A stretch of 64,000 bases of DNA from Micromonospora_G sp044458865 (GCF_044458865.1 NZ_JBITIH010000026.1:1-64000), one strand, 5' to 3'. Counted from the stretch's first letter, positions 26,128-35,753 are shown. Notes: a model not told the origin generated them from the letters alone. Numbers and translations are program-made.

Positions 26128-26673
26128 ATGGCCGCGATCTGCGTCTTCTGTGCTTCTTCCCGTACGCTCGACCAGCGCTGGCTCGACCTCGCCACGGTGA
26201 CCGGCGGTGAACTGGCCCGGCGCGGCCACACCCTGGTCTCCGGCGGGGGTTGCGTCGGCATGATGGGCGCGGTGGCCGACGGGGCGCGCGCCGCCGGTGG
26301 CCACACCCTCGGCATCATCCCGCAGGCGCTGGTCGACCTGGAGGTCGCCGACCTGCACGCGGACGAACTGGTGATCACCGACGGCATGGCCAGCCGCAAG
26401 ACCGCGATGATCGACAAGTCGGACGCCTTCCTCACCCTGCCCGGTGGGCTCGGCACCCTGGACGAACTCTTCGAGGTCTGGACGATGGCGACCCTGTCCA
26501 TGCACCACAAGCCGGTGGTCCTGCTCGACCAGGACGGTTTCTACTCCGGCCTGGTCGACTGGCTCAACGGGCTCGCCCCCGGCAGTTTCGCCCGGAAGCC
26601 GGCGATGGACCTGCTGGTGGTGGTCAACTCGGTGCCGGCCGCGCTCGACGCGATCGAGGCCCGCCTCGGCTGA
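26128..26673 (+). CDS. LOG family protein (TIGR00730), second copy
   Basis: A 181-aa LOG protein of standard length, with ICVFCASSRTLDQRW, VSGGGCVGMMGAVADGARA and the PGGLGTLDE signature. SRKTAMIDKSDAFL matches the substrate-binding Arg and Lys region. It is only distantly similar to the copy just upstream (FGTMDE there, LGTLDE here), so these are diverged paralogs, not a recent duplication. ATG 26128 follows GGGAGGAC and lies four bases after the first LOG stop codon, so the pair forms an operon. The interval downstream holds a long terminator-like repeat. Confidence 0.92.
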   Translation: MAAICVFCASSRTLDQRWLDLATVTGGELARRGHTLVSGGGCVGMMGAVADGARAAGGHTLGIIPQALVDLEVADLHADELVITDGMASRKTAMIDKSDAFLTLPGGLGTLDELFEVWTMATLSMHHKPVVLLDQDGFYSGLVDWLNGLAPGSFARKPAMDLLVVVNSVPAALDAIEARLG

Positions 26674-26684
26674 CGTTCTCGGTT

Positions 26685-26732
26685 AGGAAGGGCCCCTTCT
26701 ACAACGGAAAGCGATAACAAGGGGCCCTTCCT
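26685..26732. repeat. Terminator-like intergenic inverted repeat (Micromonospora type)
   Basis: Fourteen-bp arms (AGGAAGGGCCCCTT and its complement) flank a 20-base AT-richer loop. From memory, elements of this sequence occur in many copies between genes of Micromonospora genomes. Here it closes the LOG operon and precedes adnA. Confidence 0.7.
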
Positions 26733-26761
26733 TCGGGGCGACGTCGGGGCGGCATGGTGTG

Positions 26762-29700
26762 ATGGGCGGCGTGCAGGCGTACCGGCTGGTCCGTCGGCCG
26801 GCTGAGGCCGAGCCGGCGCGGATCGACGATCCCCGGCAACGGGAGGTCGTCGCGCACACGGACGGGCCGCTGCTCGTACTCGGTGGGCCGGGCACCGGCA
26901 AGACCAGCACCCTGGTCGAGTCGGTGGTCGCACGGGTGACCGAGGGCACCGACCCGGAACAGATCCTGGTGCTGACCTTCGGTCGGCGTTCCGCCACCGC
27001 ACTGCGCCACCGGATCGAGGCCCGGGTGACCGGGGTTGCCGCCCGGGTGATGCACGAACCACTGGTACGTACCTTCCCCGCGTACGCGTACGGCCTGCTG
27101 CGCCGGGCCGCCGCCGAGCGCGGCGAGCCGTCGCCTCGGCTGCTCACCGGTCCCGAACAGGACCTGATCATCCGTGAGCTGCTCGACGTGGTCGACGAGC
27201 ACGGGGCTGCCGGGCCCGGGGCCGCTGGGCGCGGGGTCGACGAGCGCGGGACCGGCGGGAACGGGACCGGCGAGCGCGGGACCGGCGACCCGGACGGTCC
27301 GGCCGACCGGGTCGGCTGGCCGGAGCAACTACGGCCGGCGCTGCGCACCCGAGCCTTCGCCGAACAGTTGCGCGACCTGATGCAACGCGCCGCCGAACGC
27401 GGAGTAGGCCCCGTCGAACTGGCCCGGCTCGGGGAACGGTTGGGCCGAGCCGACTGGCCGGCCGCGGCCCGCTTCCTCCGCGAGTACGTCGCCGTCCTCG
27501 CGCTGCGCGACGCGACCAGCCGAGGCTCGATCGCGTACGACCCCGCCGAACTGGTCCGGGCCGCCATCGGACTGCTCACCGACGACCCGGAACTGCTGGC
27601 CGGTGTCCGGCGCCGGCTGGCGTACGTCTACGTCGACGAACTCGCCGACACCGACCCCGCCCAGCTCGAACTGCTCGCCCTGGTGGCCGGTGGCGGCAAG
27701 TCACTGGTCGCGTTCGCCGATCCCGACTCCTCCACGTACGCCTTCCGGGGTGCCGACCCGGCAGGCGTCACCAACTTCCCACTCCGGTTCCGTACCGCCT
27801 CCGGGGCGGCGGCCCGGACCGTCCTGCTCGGCACCGGCTACCGCACCGGGGCCGGTCTGCTGGCCGCCACCGCACGGGTCGCCCGACGGCTGCGGGGACC
27901 GATCGCACACCGGCAACTCGCGCCGCTGCCCGACGTCGAACCCGGCACCGTGCAGGTCCGTACGTTCCGTTCCGCGACCAGCGAGTCGGCGTACCTGGCG
28001 CACGCCCTGCGCTCCGCTCACCTGATCGACGGAATGCCCTGGTCCCGGATGGCGGTGCTGGTCCGTTCGGCACCCCGGCAGCTTCCCTCGTTGCAGCGTG
28101 CGCTCCAGGCAGCCGGGGTGCCGACCGTCGTGCACGCCGAGGACCTGCCGCTGCACCTGCAACCGGCGGTGGCGCCGCTGTTGCTGCTGCTGCGGTGCGC
28201 GCTGGAGCCGGACCGGCTGGACGAGGAGGCCGCCGTCGCGTTGCTGCACTCGCCGCTCGGTGGTGCGGACCCGCTCGCCGAGCGGCGGTTGCGACAGGGG
28301 CTGCGGGCGTTGGCGCTGGCCGCCGGCGACCGCCGGCCCTCGGGAGAGCTGCTGGTCGAGGCGCTGCGTGACCCGGCCGAGCTGGCCGCCATCGAGCGCC
28401 GGTGGGCCGAGCCGGCCCAGGCGGTCGCCGGCCTGCTCGCCACCGCTCGGGAGGCTGCCGCGGCCCCCGGTGCCACCGCCGAGCAGGTGCTCTGGGCGGT
28501 CTGGCACGGCAGTGGGCTGGCCGAGCGCTGGTCCGGCGCGATCAGCCGGGACCGGACGAGCGCCGAGGGGGAGAACGCGCCCCGGTGGCGGGCTGCCGCC
28601 GCCGACCGGGACCTGGACGCGATCGTGGTCCTCTTCGACGCGGCGGCGAGGTTCGTCGACCGGCTGCCGGGCGCCCGTACCGAGGTGTTCCTCGATCACG
28701 TGTTGGGCCAGCATCTGCCCGCCGACACGCTCGCGCCGAGCGCCGATCCCGGCGACGCGGTCCGGTTGCTCACCGCACACGCCGCGAAGGGCCTCGAATG
28801 GGACCTGGTCGCGGTGGTCGGCGTACAGGAGGGAACCTGGCCGGACCTGCGGTTGCGGGGCAGCCTGCTCGGCTCGGAGCGGCTGGTCGAGGTGCTGGCG
28901 GGCCGCTCGGACGGCAGCGGGCTGGCGGCGAGCCTGGTCGGGCAGACCTCGGCGTTACTGGACGAGGAGCGCCGGCTCTTCTACGTGGCGGTCAGCCGGG
29001 CCCGGCGTCGGCTGCTGGTCAGCGCCGTCGCGTCGGCGGCGGTCGGCGGACTCGACTACGAGGAGCAGCCGAGCCGGTTCCTCTACGAGCTGGCACCGCC
29101 CGCCGATCCGGGCCCGGAACCGGTCGGTTCGCGCGGTGGGCCGAATTCGCGCGGCGGGCCGGGTGCGGACGGCGGCGGTGCGCCGGGATCGGACGGCGGC
29201 GGTGCGCCGGGGTCGGACGGGCCGGGCGGGGAGGACGCGGTGGCCGGGGAGGAACCGGTCGAACTGCCGGTGGAGCGCCCGCCCCGGGCACTCACGCTGC
29301 CGGCGCTGGTGGCGGAGCTGCGTACCGTGCTCGTCGACCCGGCCACGACCGACCAGCGGCGGCAGGCCGCCGCGGCCGAGCTGGCCCGGCTCGCCGCCGC
29401 GGGTGTGCCCGGTGCCCACCCGGACGACTGGTGGGGGCTGCGCGCCCTCTCGGACGACCGGCCGCTGGTCGACGAGGGTGAGCCGGTCAAGGTCACTCCC
29501 TCCACGATGGAGAGCGCGCTGCGGTGCAGCCTGCGCTGGCTGCTGGAACGACACGGCGGCGCCGCCCCGGCCAGCGGTGCGCAGGGGGTCGGGAACCTGG
29601 TTCACGCCGCCGCGATGCTCGCCGAGGACGCCAGCGCCGACCGGGCCCAGCTCATCGAGTACGTGACCGCCCGGTTCGACGTGATCGACCTGGCCGCCCG

Positions 29701-30304
29701 CTGGATGGTCGGCCCGGAGCGGCAGCGGGCCGAGGCAATGGTCGACAAGCTGCTCCGGTGGTTGGCCAGCAACCCGCGCCGGTTGCTCGCCATCGAGCAC
29801 GAGTTCGCGGTACGGCTCGACGACCCCAGCCGACCGATCGAGCTGACCGGCCGGGTGGACCGGCTTGAGGTCGACGCCGACGGGCGGCTGGTCGTGATCG
29901 ACCTCAAGACCGGCAAGTCGACTGCGGTGACCGGCACCGAGCTGGCCGAACATCCACAGCTCGGTGCGTACCAGGCCGCAGTGGAGGCGGGGGCGTTCGC
30001 CGAGTTCGGTGACTCCTCCGGCGGGGCGGCGCTGGTGCAGCTCGGTACCGGCACCAAGGATGCGAAAGAGCAGGGTCAGGCCCCGGTCGGCACCGGCGAC
30101 GAGTCTGACTGGGCGCGGGCCATGGTCCGGCGTACCGCCGATACGATGGCCGCTTCGACCTTCGCCGCCGTGGCCAACAGCAAGTGTCGGGTCTGCCCGG
30201 TACGGACCAGTTGCCCGATCTCGGGCAAGGGGCGCCAGGTGGTCGAACCACCGGCCCGGCGGCCCGGGATGACGCCGCCGACCCAGCGTGGAGAGCGGGA
30301 TTGA
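26762..30304 (+). CDS. adnA: AdnA-like subunit of ATP-dependent helicase-nuclease
   Basis: A 1180-aa UvrD-type helicase fused to a RecB-family nuclease, upstream partner of the heterodimeric AdnAB motor-nuclease that resects double-strand breaks. Walker A is GGPGTGKTST (about residue 40). The DEAD-like motif II is diverged (VDELADTDPAQ). Later helicase motifs include AHAAKGLEWDLVAV and YVAVSRARRR. The C-terminal nuclease has VIDLKTGKS and an iron-sulfur cysteine set: one in ALRCSLRW (about 920) and three in KCRVCPVRTSC (about 1140-1150). Two Gly-rich low-complexity inserts (27200-27310 and 29125-29235) make it longer than mycobacterial AdnA. ATG 26762 was chosen. It overlaps adnB by four bases. 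Confidence 0.85.
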   Translation: MGGVQAYRLVRRPAEAEPARIDDPRQREVVAHTDGPLLVLGGPGTGKTSTLVESVVARVTEGTDPEQILVLTFGRRSATALRHRIEARVTGVAARVMHEPLVRTFPAYAYGLLRRAAAERGEPSPRLLTGPEQDLIIRELLDVVDEHGAAGPGAAGRGVDERGTGGNGTGERGTGDPDGPADRVGWPEQLRPALRTRAFAEQLRDLMQRAAERGVGPVELARLGERLGRADWPAAARFLREYVAVLALRDATSRGSIAYDPAELVRAAIGLLTDDPELLAGVRRRLAYVYVDELADTDPAQLELLALVAGGGKSLVAFADPDSSTYAFRGADPAGVTNFPLRFRTASGAAARTVLLGTGYRTGAGLLAATARVARRLRGPIAHRQLAPLPDVEPGTVQVRTFRSATSESAYLAHALRSAHLIDGMPWSRMAVLVRSAPRQLPSLQRALQAAGVPTVVHAEDLPLHLQPAVAPLLLLLRCALEPDRLDEEAAVALLHSPLGGADPLAERRLRQGLRALALAAGDRRPSGELLVEALRDPAELAAIERRWAEPAQAVAGLLATAREAAAAPGATAEQVLWAVWHGSGLAERWSGAISRDRTSAEGENAPRWRAAAADRDLDAIVVLFDAAARFVDRLPGARTEVFLDHVLGQHLPADTLAPSADPGDAVRLLTAHAAKGLEWDLVAVVGVQEGTWPDLRLRGSLLGSERLVEVLAGRSDGSGLAASLVGQTSALLDEERRLFYVAVSRARRRLLVSAVASAAVGGLDYEEQPSRFLYELAPPADPGPEPVGSRGGPNSRGGPGADGGGAPGSDGGGAPGSDGPGGEDAVAGEEPVELPVERPPRALTLPALVAELRTVLVDPATTDQRRQAAAAELARLAAAGVPGAHPDDWWGLRALSDDRPLVDEGEPVKVTPSTMESALRCSLRWLLERHGGAAPASGAQGVGNLVHAAAMLAEDASADRAQLIEYVTARFDVIDLAARWMVGPERQRAEAMVDKLLRWLASNPRRLLAIEHEFAVRLDDPSRPIELTGRVDRLEVDADGRLVVIDLKTGKSTAVTGTELAEHPQLGAYQAAVEAGAFAEFGDSSGGAALVQLGTGTKDAKEQGQAPVGTGDESDWARAMVRRTADTMAASTFAAVANSKCRVCPVRTSCPISGKGRQVVEPPARRPGMTPPTQRGERD

Positions 30305-33300
30305 GCCAGTCGTCACTCTTCGCCGCCCCGGCACCGCCGCCGTCGCGGACACCCGACTCCGGACCGCGTTACACCCCGGTCGAGCTGGCCAAACTTCTGC
30401 GGCTGCACGCGCCGACCCGGGAACAGGCGGCGATCATCGCCGCGCCGGTCGAACCGCTGCTGGTCGTAGCCGGTGCCGGCTCGGGCAAGACCGAGACGAT
30501 GGCCGCCCGGGTGGTCTGGCTGGTCGCCAACGGGTACGTCCGACCGGAGCAGGTGCTCGGCCTCACCTTCACCCGAAAGGCCGCCGGAGAACTCGCGCAC
30601 CGCATCCGTACCCGGCTCGACCAGCTCGTACGGCGGCTCGGCCGGGATCGCCGCGACCCCGCCGGTGACCTGCTCGGCGGCGAACCGACGGTGGCGACGT
30701 ACCACTCGTACGCGGCCCGGATCGTCACCGAGCACGGGCTCCGGGCCGGATACGAGCCCTCCACCCGGTTGCTCACCGAGGCGTCCCGCTGGCAGCTCGC
30801 CGACCTGCTGGTCCGCACGTACGACGGGGACATGTCCGAGGTCGACCGGATGCCGAGCACGATCACCGACGCCGTACTGGCACTCGCCGGTGAGTTGGCC
30901 GAGCACCTGGTCACCCCGGACGAGTTGGCCGCCTGGACAGGCAGGTTCTACGCCGAGGTCAGCTCGCAGCCCGGCAAGATCTACGCCGACGTACGCAAGG
31001 CACTGAAGATCCAGCAGATCCGACTCAAGCTGATGCCCCTGGTGCGCGCCTACGACCAGCGCAAGGACGACTTCGAGGCGATGGACTTCGGCGACCAGAT
31101 GGCGCGGGCGGCCCGGGTGGCCCGCGACCATCCGGAGGTCGGCACGATCGAGCGTGAGCGTTACCGGGTGGTGCTGCTCGACGAGTACCAGGACACCAGC
31201 CACGCCCAGGTGGTCCTGCTGCGCGCCCTCTACGGCGGGGGACACCCGGTGACCGCCGTCGGCGACCCGTGCCAGTCGATCTACGGCTGGCGCGGGGCGA
31301 GCGCCGGCACCCTGGACCGCTTTCCGACCGAGTTCGCGCCCGCCGGTGGCGGTGCCGCGCGCACCCTGACGCTCAGCACGAGCTGGCGCAACCGGCCGGA
31401 GATCCTGGGCGTGGCCAACGGGCTCGCGGTCGCGTTGCGGGCCGCCGGAGCGCAGGTCAGTGAGTTGGGCGCGGCGCTGCGGGTGGACGATCCGATCCCC
31501 GGGTGGACCGCCCGCGGGGCCGCCGCCGGCACCGTGCACTGTGCGCTGCTGCCGACGTACGAGGAAGAGGCGGACTGGATCGCGGAGAGCGTGCTCGCCG
31601 CGTGGCGTGGCGCGGCACGGATGCCGGGGGTGTTGCCCGAGCACATTCCAGTTGACCGCCGCCCGAGCACCGCGGTGCTGGTCCGGGTCCGCAGTCAGAT
31701 CCCGGCGATCGAGGCGGCGCTGCGCGAACGGGGTCTGCCGGTCGAGGTGGTGGGGCTCGGTGGCCTGCTCGACACCCCGGAGGTCCGAGACGTGGTCTGC
31801 ACCCTGCGGGTGCTGGCCGACCCGACCGACGGGGCCGCACTGCTCCGGCTCCTCACCGGGGCCCGGTGGCGGATCGGACCCCGGGACCTGGTCGCGCTGC
31901 ATCGGCGGGCGCGGGCGATCGCCGCGTCCCGTCGGGAGTTGCCGCGCGCCGATGTCGAGCCGGAGATCACCACCGACCGGTTGGACGAGGCGACCCTGGT
32001 CGAGGCGCTGGCCGACCTGGGGCCGGCGCAGGCGTACTCCGCCGAGGGCTACGCCCGGCTGCGGGCGTACGGCCTGGAGCTGGGTTTGCTGCGGCACCGG
32101 CTGGACCAGTCCCTGCCCGACCTGGTGGCCGACGTGGAGCGGACCATCGGCCTGGAGGTGGAGGTCGCGGTCCGGGCCGGTACGGACGGTCGGGGCGGGG
32201 ACGCCGGCCTCGCCCGGGGCCACCTGGACGCCCTCGGCGACGTTGCCGCCCGGTTCTCCGGTGACTCGACCAACGCCTCCCTCCCCGGCTTCCTGGCGTT
32301 CCTTGCCGCCGCCGAGGAGGAGGAGCGAGGGTTGGCTCCGGGGGAACTGGAGGTGGTCGAGGGGGCGGTGCAGATCGTCACCGCGCACGCCGCGAAGGGG
32401 CTGGAGTGGGACGTGGTCGCAGTCGCCGGGCTCACCCGCGGTGTCTGGCCCGGCCCGGTCCGTAACTCCGACCACTACCTGTTCGGTCTGGGGGTGTTGC
32501 CGTTCCCCTTGCGCGGGGACGCGGACGGGCTGCCGTTGCTGGAGCTCGACGAGGTGGCCGACCAGAAGGGCGTGGCGAAGGCGCTGACCGCGTTCACCGA
32601 GCAGTGGCGGGCCCATGACGAGCGAGAGGAGCGGCGGCTCGCGTACGTCGCGGTCACCCGCCCCCGGCGGTTGCTGCTCTGCTCCGGTTACTGGTGGGGC
32701 GAGGGCGCGAAGCTGGCCCGGGGGCCGTCGGTCTTCCTCCGCGAGGTGTACGACCGCTGCCTCACCGGTGACGGTTACGTGATCGACGCGTGGGCGCCGG
32801 AGCCGGCGGGTGACGCGGTCAACCCGACGACCGAGGTGGTGGTACGGGCGGAGTGGCCGGCCGATCCGCTCGGCGGCCGGCGGCCTGCGATGGCCGAGGC
32901 GGCGGCCCTGGTGCGCCGTCACCTGACCGCCGACGTGCCGGTCGACCCGGTGCTCCCGGACCCGACGACGGTCGACCCGGTCTCCTCCGTTCCGGCGGTG
33001 GTCGAGGTGTCCCCTGTCCCGGCGGTGGTCGATCCGGATCTGGAGCGGTGGCGCCGGGAGACGGACCTGCTCCTTGCCGAACGGGCGGAACTCGCCGCGC
33101 GGGTCGGGCCGATCGAGGTCGCGCTCCCTGGGCACCTCTCTGTCTCACAGTTGGTGGCGCTGCGTCGCGATCCGTACACACTGGCCCGTACGCTGCGCCG
33201 GCCGATGCCGGCCCGGCCGGACCCGTACGCCCGCCGGGGCACCGCCTTCCACGCCTGGTTGGAGCAGCGGTTCGGGGCTGACCGGCTGCTCGACATCGAC

Positions 33301-33720
33301 GAGCTGCCCGGGGCGGCCGACTCCGACGCCGCGCCGGACGAGGCGCTCGCCGAGTTGCGGGAGCGCTTCCTTGCCAGCGAGTGGGCAGACCGGGTTCCGG
33401 TCGAGGTGGAGGTGCCGTTTGCCACAGTGGTCGCCGGCGTGGTCGTACGGGGCCGGATGGACGCGGTCTTCGCCGGGCCGGGCAGCCGGTTCGACGTGAT
33501 CGACTGGAAGACCGGCCGGTTGCCGGTCGGCCCGGCGGCGGACGCGGCGGCGGTGCAGTTGGCCGCGTACCGGCTGGCCTGGGCGGAGCTTGCCGGGGTG
33601 CCGTTGGAGCAGGTACGGGCCGCTTTCCACTACGTACGCGAGGGGACGACGGTGCGTCCGGTCGACCTGCTCGATGCGGACGGGTTGGCTGCCCTGGTCA
33701 ATGCTCTGCCGGCAGCTTGA
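30301..33720 (+). CDS. adnB: AdnB-like subunit of ATP-dependent helicase-nuclease
   Basis: A 1139-aa protein with UvrD-type helicase and C-terminal nuclease domains. Walker A is AGAGSGKTET (about 57), motif II the canonical LLDEYQDTSHAQ (about 293), motif III GDPCQSIYGWRGA, later motif AHAAKGLEWDVVAVAG. The nuclease domain shows VIDWKTGR and VQLAAYRLAWAEL (the QxxxY element) and no iron-sulfur cysteines. The intact motif II contrasts with the diverged one in AdnA and fits a lead-motor role as known for AdnB. The TTG start at 30301 overlaps the adnA stop (TTGA) and follows GGAGAG; an earlier open frame lies inside adnA. A hairpin with a T-rich tail follows at 33787. Confidence 0.87.
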   Translation: MSQSSLFAAPAPPPSRTPDSGPRYTPVELAKLLRLHAPTREQAAIIAAPVEPLLVVAGAGSGKTETMAARVVWLVANGYVRPEQVLGLTFTRKAAGELAHRIRTRLDQLVRRLGRDRRDPAGDLLGGEPTVATYHSYAARIVTEHGLRAGYEPSTRLLTEASRWQLADLLVRTYDGDMSEVDRMPSTITDAVLALAGELAEHLVTPDELAAWTGRFYAEVSSQPGKIYADVRKALKIQQIRLKLMPLVRAYDQRKDDFEAMDFGDQMARAARVARDHPEVGTIERERYRVVLLDEYQDTSHAQVVLLRALYGGGHPVTAVGDPCQSIYGWRGASAGTLDRFPTEFAPAGGGAARTLTLSTSWRNRPEILGVANGLAVALRAAGAQVSELGAALRVDDPIPGWTARGAAAGTVHCALLPTYEEEADWIAESVLAAWRGAARMPGVLPEHIPVDRRPSTAVLVRVRSQIPAIEAALRERGLPVEVVGLGGLLDTPEVRDVVCTLRVLADPTDGAALLRLLTGARWRIGPRDLVALHRRARAIAASRRELPRADVEPEITTDRLDEATLVEALADLGPAQAYSAEGYARLRAYGLELGLLRHRLDQSLPDLVADVERTIGLEVEVAVRAGTDGRGGDAGLARGHLDALGDVAARFSGDSTNASLPGFLAFLAAAEEEERGLAPGELEVVEGAVQIVTAHAAKGLEWDVVAVAGLTRGVWPGPVRNSDHYLFGLGVLPFPLRGDADGLPLLELDEVADQKGVAKALTAFTEQWRAHDEREERRLAYVAVTRPRRLLLCSGYWWGEGAKLARGPSVFLREVYDRCLTGDGYVIDAWAPEPAGDAVNPTTEVVVRAEWPADPLGGRRPAMAEAAALVRRHLTADVPVDPVLPDPTTVDPVSSVPAVVEVSPVPAVVDPDLERWRRETDLLLAERAELAARVGPIEVALPGHLSVSQLVALRRDPYTLARTLRRPMPARPDPYARRGTAFHAWLEQRFGADRLLDIDELPGAADSDAAPDEALAELRERFLASEWADRVPVEVEVPFATVVAGVVVRGRMDAVFAGPGSRFDVIDWKTGRLPVGPAADAAAVQLAAYRLAWAELAGVPLEQVRAAFHYVREGTTVRPVDLLDADGLAALVNALPAA

Positions 33721-33749
33721 TGACCTTTCCGGGTTGTCCGTGCTATGCT
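33720..33749 (+). promoter_or_regulatory. Candidate promoter of the cold-shock gene
   Basis: ATGACC (33720-33725, -35-like) and TATGCT (33744-33749, -10-like) are 18 bp apart directly after the adnB stop. They would give a leader of about 190 nt before the cold-shock ATG. Confidence 0.4.
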
Positions 33750-33786
33750 GACCTGGTTGCAGTTTTGGTTCCCAGAGACTCTGTGT

Positions 33787-33814
33787 GCGCCTGCGGGATT
33801 GTGACCCCAGGCGC
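33787..33814 (+). terminator. Hairpin with T-rich tail in the cold-shock leader
   Basis: GCGCCTG pairs with CAGGCGC, with inner GGG/CCC pairs, followed by TCTTTGTT. It could terminate the adnAB transcript. If the promoter at 33720-33749 is right, it would instead be an attenuator or structured element in the cold-shock mRNA leader. Confidence 0.55.
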
Positions 33815-33945
33815 TCTTTGTTATGTCCGGAGTTCTCCGGGCGGGGCGACCAGGGGGCGACACCGATCCGCGCCTACCGGCGCGGGCGATTCTCTTCGGC
33901 CCGCAAAAGTGCGGGACCGATCGTTCCGTCAAGGAGACGAAACAA

Positions 33946-34149
33946 ATGGCAATTGGCACCGTCAAGTGGTTCAACGCTGACAAGGGCTTCGGCTTCATCA
34001 CCCCGGACGGCGGCGGCGCCGACGTCTTCGCCCACTTCTCGGCGATCCAGTCCTCCGGCTACCGGAGCCTGGACGAGAACCAGCGGGTCGAGTTCGAGGT
34101 GACCCAGGGCCAGAAGGGCCCGCAGGCCGAGAACATCCGGCCGCTCTGA
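33946..34149 (+). CDS. Cold-shock domain protein (CspA family)
   Basis: A 67-aa single cold-shock domain that binds single-stranded RNA/DNA as an RNA chaperone. RNP1 is KGFGFITP and RNP2 is VFAHFSAI; the start MAIGTVKWFNADKGFGF is the standard actinobacterial form. ATG 33946 follows AAGGAG with eight-base spacing. The unusually long leader (from about 33755) with a strong hairpin suggests post-transcriptional control, as is common for cold-shock genes. The downstream DEAD-box helicase is a logical functional partner, but a hairpin at 34271-34299 separates them. Confidence 0.96.
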   Translation: MAIGTVKWFNADKGFGFITPDGGGADVFAHFSAIQSSGYRSLDENQRVEFEVTQGQKGPQAENIRPL

Positions 34150-34270
34150 ACCCTGTCCCACCCAGTCGCGTCCGCCCGGCCCGGGGGCATGCTGTCGCAG
34201 CCTGCTCCCCGCCGCCGGGCGGCGTGACACCTGTTCGACTCTGCCGCGCCCGCCGGGCGCGGTGACGTGA

Positions 34271-34299
34271 CCGGCCCGCGCCATGCTGGCGCGGGCCGG
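34271..34299 (+). terminator. Terminator after cold-shock gene
   Basis: Perfect 12-bp stem CCGGCCCGCGCC/GGCGCGGGCCGG with a five-base loop (ATGCT), 121 bases downstream of the cold-shock stop and 118 bases before the helicase start. Confidence 0.65.
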
Positions 34300-34416
34300 C
34301 CCCGCGTTTACCCTTCGGTTCGTGCTTGCGACCGCTGGTGGAGCCCGTTGGCTCCCGGCGGCAGTGCCCCACGGGCACCTTCCTCGACACGTGCCGTCTT
34401 GAGGAAGGTCCCACCC

Positions 34417-35721
34417 ATGACCCATGCCGTCGCGTCGTTTGCCGACGCCCCGCTGGCACCCGCACTGCATACGGCGCTCGTCGCGAACGGGATCACCGAA
34501 CCGTTCCCGATCCAGTCCGCCACCCTGCCCGACTCGCTCGCCGGTCGGGACGTACTCGGCCGGGGGCGGACCGGCTCCGGCAAGACGCTCGCCTTCGGTC
34601 TGCCGCTGCTCTCCCGTACCGCCGGCCGCCGGGCCCGGCCCGGTCAGCCGCTGGCCCTGGTCCTGGTCCCCACCCGCGAGTTGGCCCAGCAGGTCACGAC
34701 CGCGCTCGCGCCGTACGCCCGCGCGGTCAACCTGCGCTGCGTCACCGTCGTCGGCGGCCTCTCGTTGCAGCGTCAGGCCGACGCCCTGCGCGCCGGTGCC
34801 GAGGTGGTCATCGCCACCCCGGGTCGGCTCGCCGACCTGACCAACCGGGGTGACTGCCGGCTCGACCAGGTGACGATCACCGTGCTCGACGAGGCCGACC
34901 AGATGGCCGACATGGGCTTCCTGCCGCAGGTCACCAAGTTGTTGGAGCAGGTGGCGCCGAACGGGCAGCGAATGCTCTTCTCCGCCACCCTGGACCGGGG
35001 CGTGGACCGGCTGGTGCGCCGGTTCCTGACCGATCCGGTGTCACACTCGGTGGACCCGGGGACCGCCACGGTCACCGCGATGACCCACCACCTGCTGCAC
35101 CTGGACGCGGCCGACAAGGCCGCCACCACCACCCAGATCGCTGCCCGGGACGGCCGGACCATCCTGTTCACGGGTACGAAGCACCGCGCTGACCGGCTGG
35201 CCCGGCAGTTGCTGGCCAGTGGCGTACGCGCCGCGGCTCTGCACGGTGGTAAGTCGCAGCCGCAGCGGACCCGGGTGCTGGAGCAGTTCCGCAACGGTCA
35301 GGTGACCGCCCTGGTCGCCACCGACGTGGCGGCCCGTGGCATCCACGTCGACGGTCTGGACCTGGTGGTCAACGTGGACCCGCCGACCGAGGCGAAGGAC
35401 TACCTGCACCGGGGTGGGCGTACGGCCCGCGCGGGTGAGGCGGGTGCCGTGGTCACCCTGGTCCTGCCCGACCAGCGTCGCGACATGGCCCGGTTGATGG
35501 CGACCGCCGGGATCCGGCCGGAGTCGGCCCAGGTGCGCCCGGGTGACGAGGAACTGGTCCGGGTGACCGGTGCGCGGGTGCCGTCGGGCGTGCCGGTTAC
35601 CGTCGCCGCGCCGAAGCCGGCCCCGGCTTCCGGCCAGGCCGGAGCCGCTGCCCGTACCCAGCACCGAGGCTCCGGGCGTCCCCGCCGGCCGCGTCGCCCC
35701 ACCGCGCCTCGCGCCTCCTGA
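34417..35721 (+). CDS. DEAD/DEAH box RNA helicase
   Basis: A 434-aa ATP-dependent RNA helicase of the RhlE/CsdA type. Visible motifs in order: Q-motif region PFPIQSATLP, Walker A GRTGSGKT (about 50-58), PTRELAQQ (Ia), TPGRL (Ib), VLDEADQM (II, DEAD), SAT (III), VATDVAARGIHVDGLD (V), HRGGRTARAG (VI). The C-terminus is short and Ala/Pro/Arg-rich (PRRPRRPTAPRAS), probably RNA-binding and disordered. ATG 34417 follows GAGGAAGG with eight-base spacing. Its position behind the cold-shock gene suggests a role in unwinding structured mRNA in the cold. The upstream open frame from 34267 has no support. Confidence 0.93.
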   Translation: MTHAVASFADAPLAPALHTALVANGITEPFPIQSATLPDSLAGRDVLGRGRTGSGKTLAFGLPLLSRTAGRRARPGQPLALVLVPTRELAQQVTTALAPYARAVNLRCVTVVGGLSLQRQADALRAGAEVVIATPGRLADLTNRGDCRLDQVTITVLDEADQMADMGFLPQVTKLLEQVAPNGQRMLFSATLDRGVDRLVRRFLTDPVSHSVDPGTATVTAMTHHLLHLDAADKAATTTQIAARDGRTILFTGTKHRADRLARQLLASGVRAAALHGGKSQPQRTRVLEQFRNGQVTALVATDVAARGIHVDGLDLVVNVDPPTEAKDYLHRGGRTARAGEAGAVVTLVLPDQRRDMARLMATAGIRPESAQVRPGDEELVRVTGARVPSGVPVTVAAPKPAPASGQAGAAARTQHRGSGRPRRPRRPTAPRAS

Positions 35722-35753
35722 CCTGGTATTACGCGTCACTCTGATCGTCTGGG

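Noticed and set aside
30313..33135. 940-codon minus-strand open frame antisense to adnB
   Set aside because: Shadow frame; all helicase motifs are on the plus strand.
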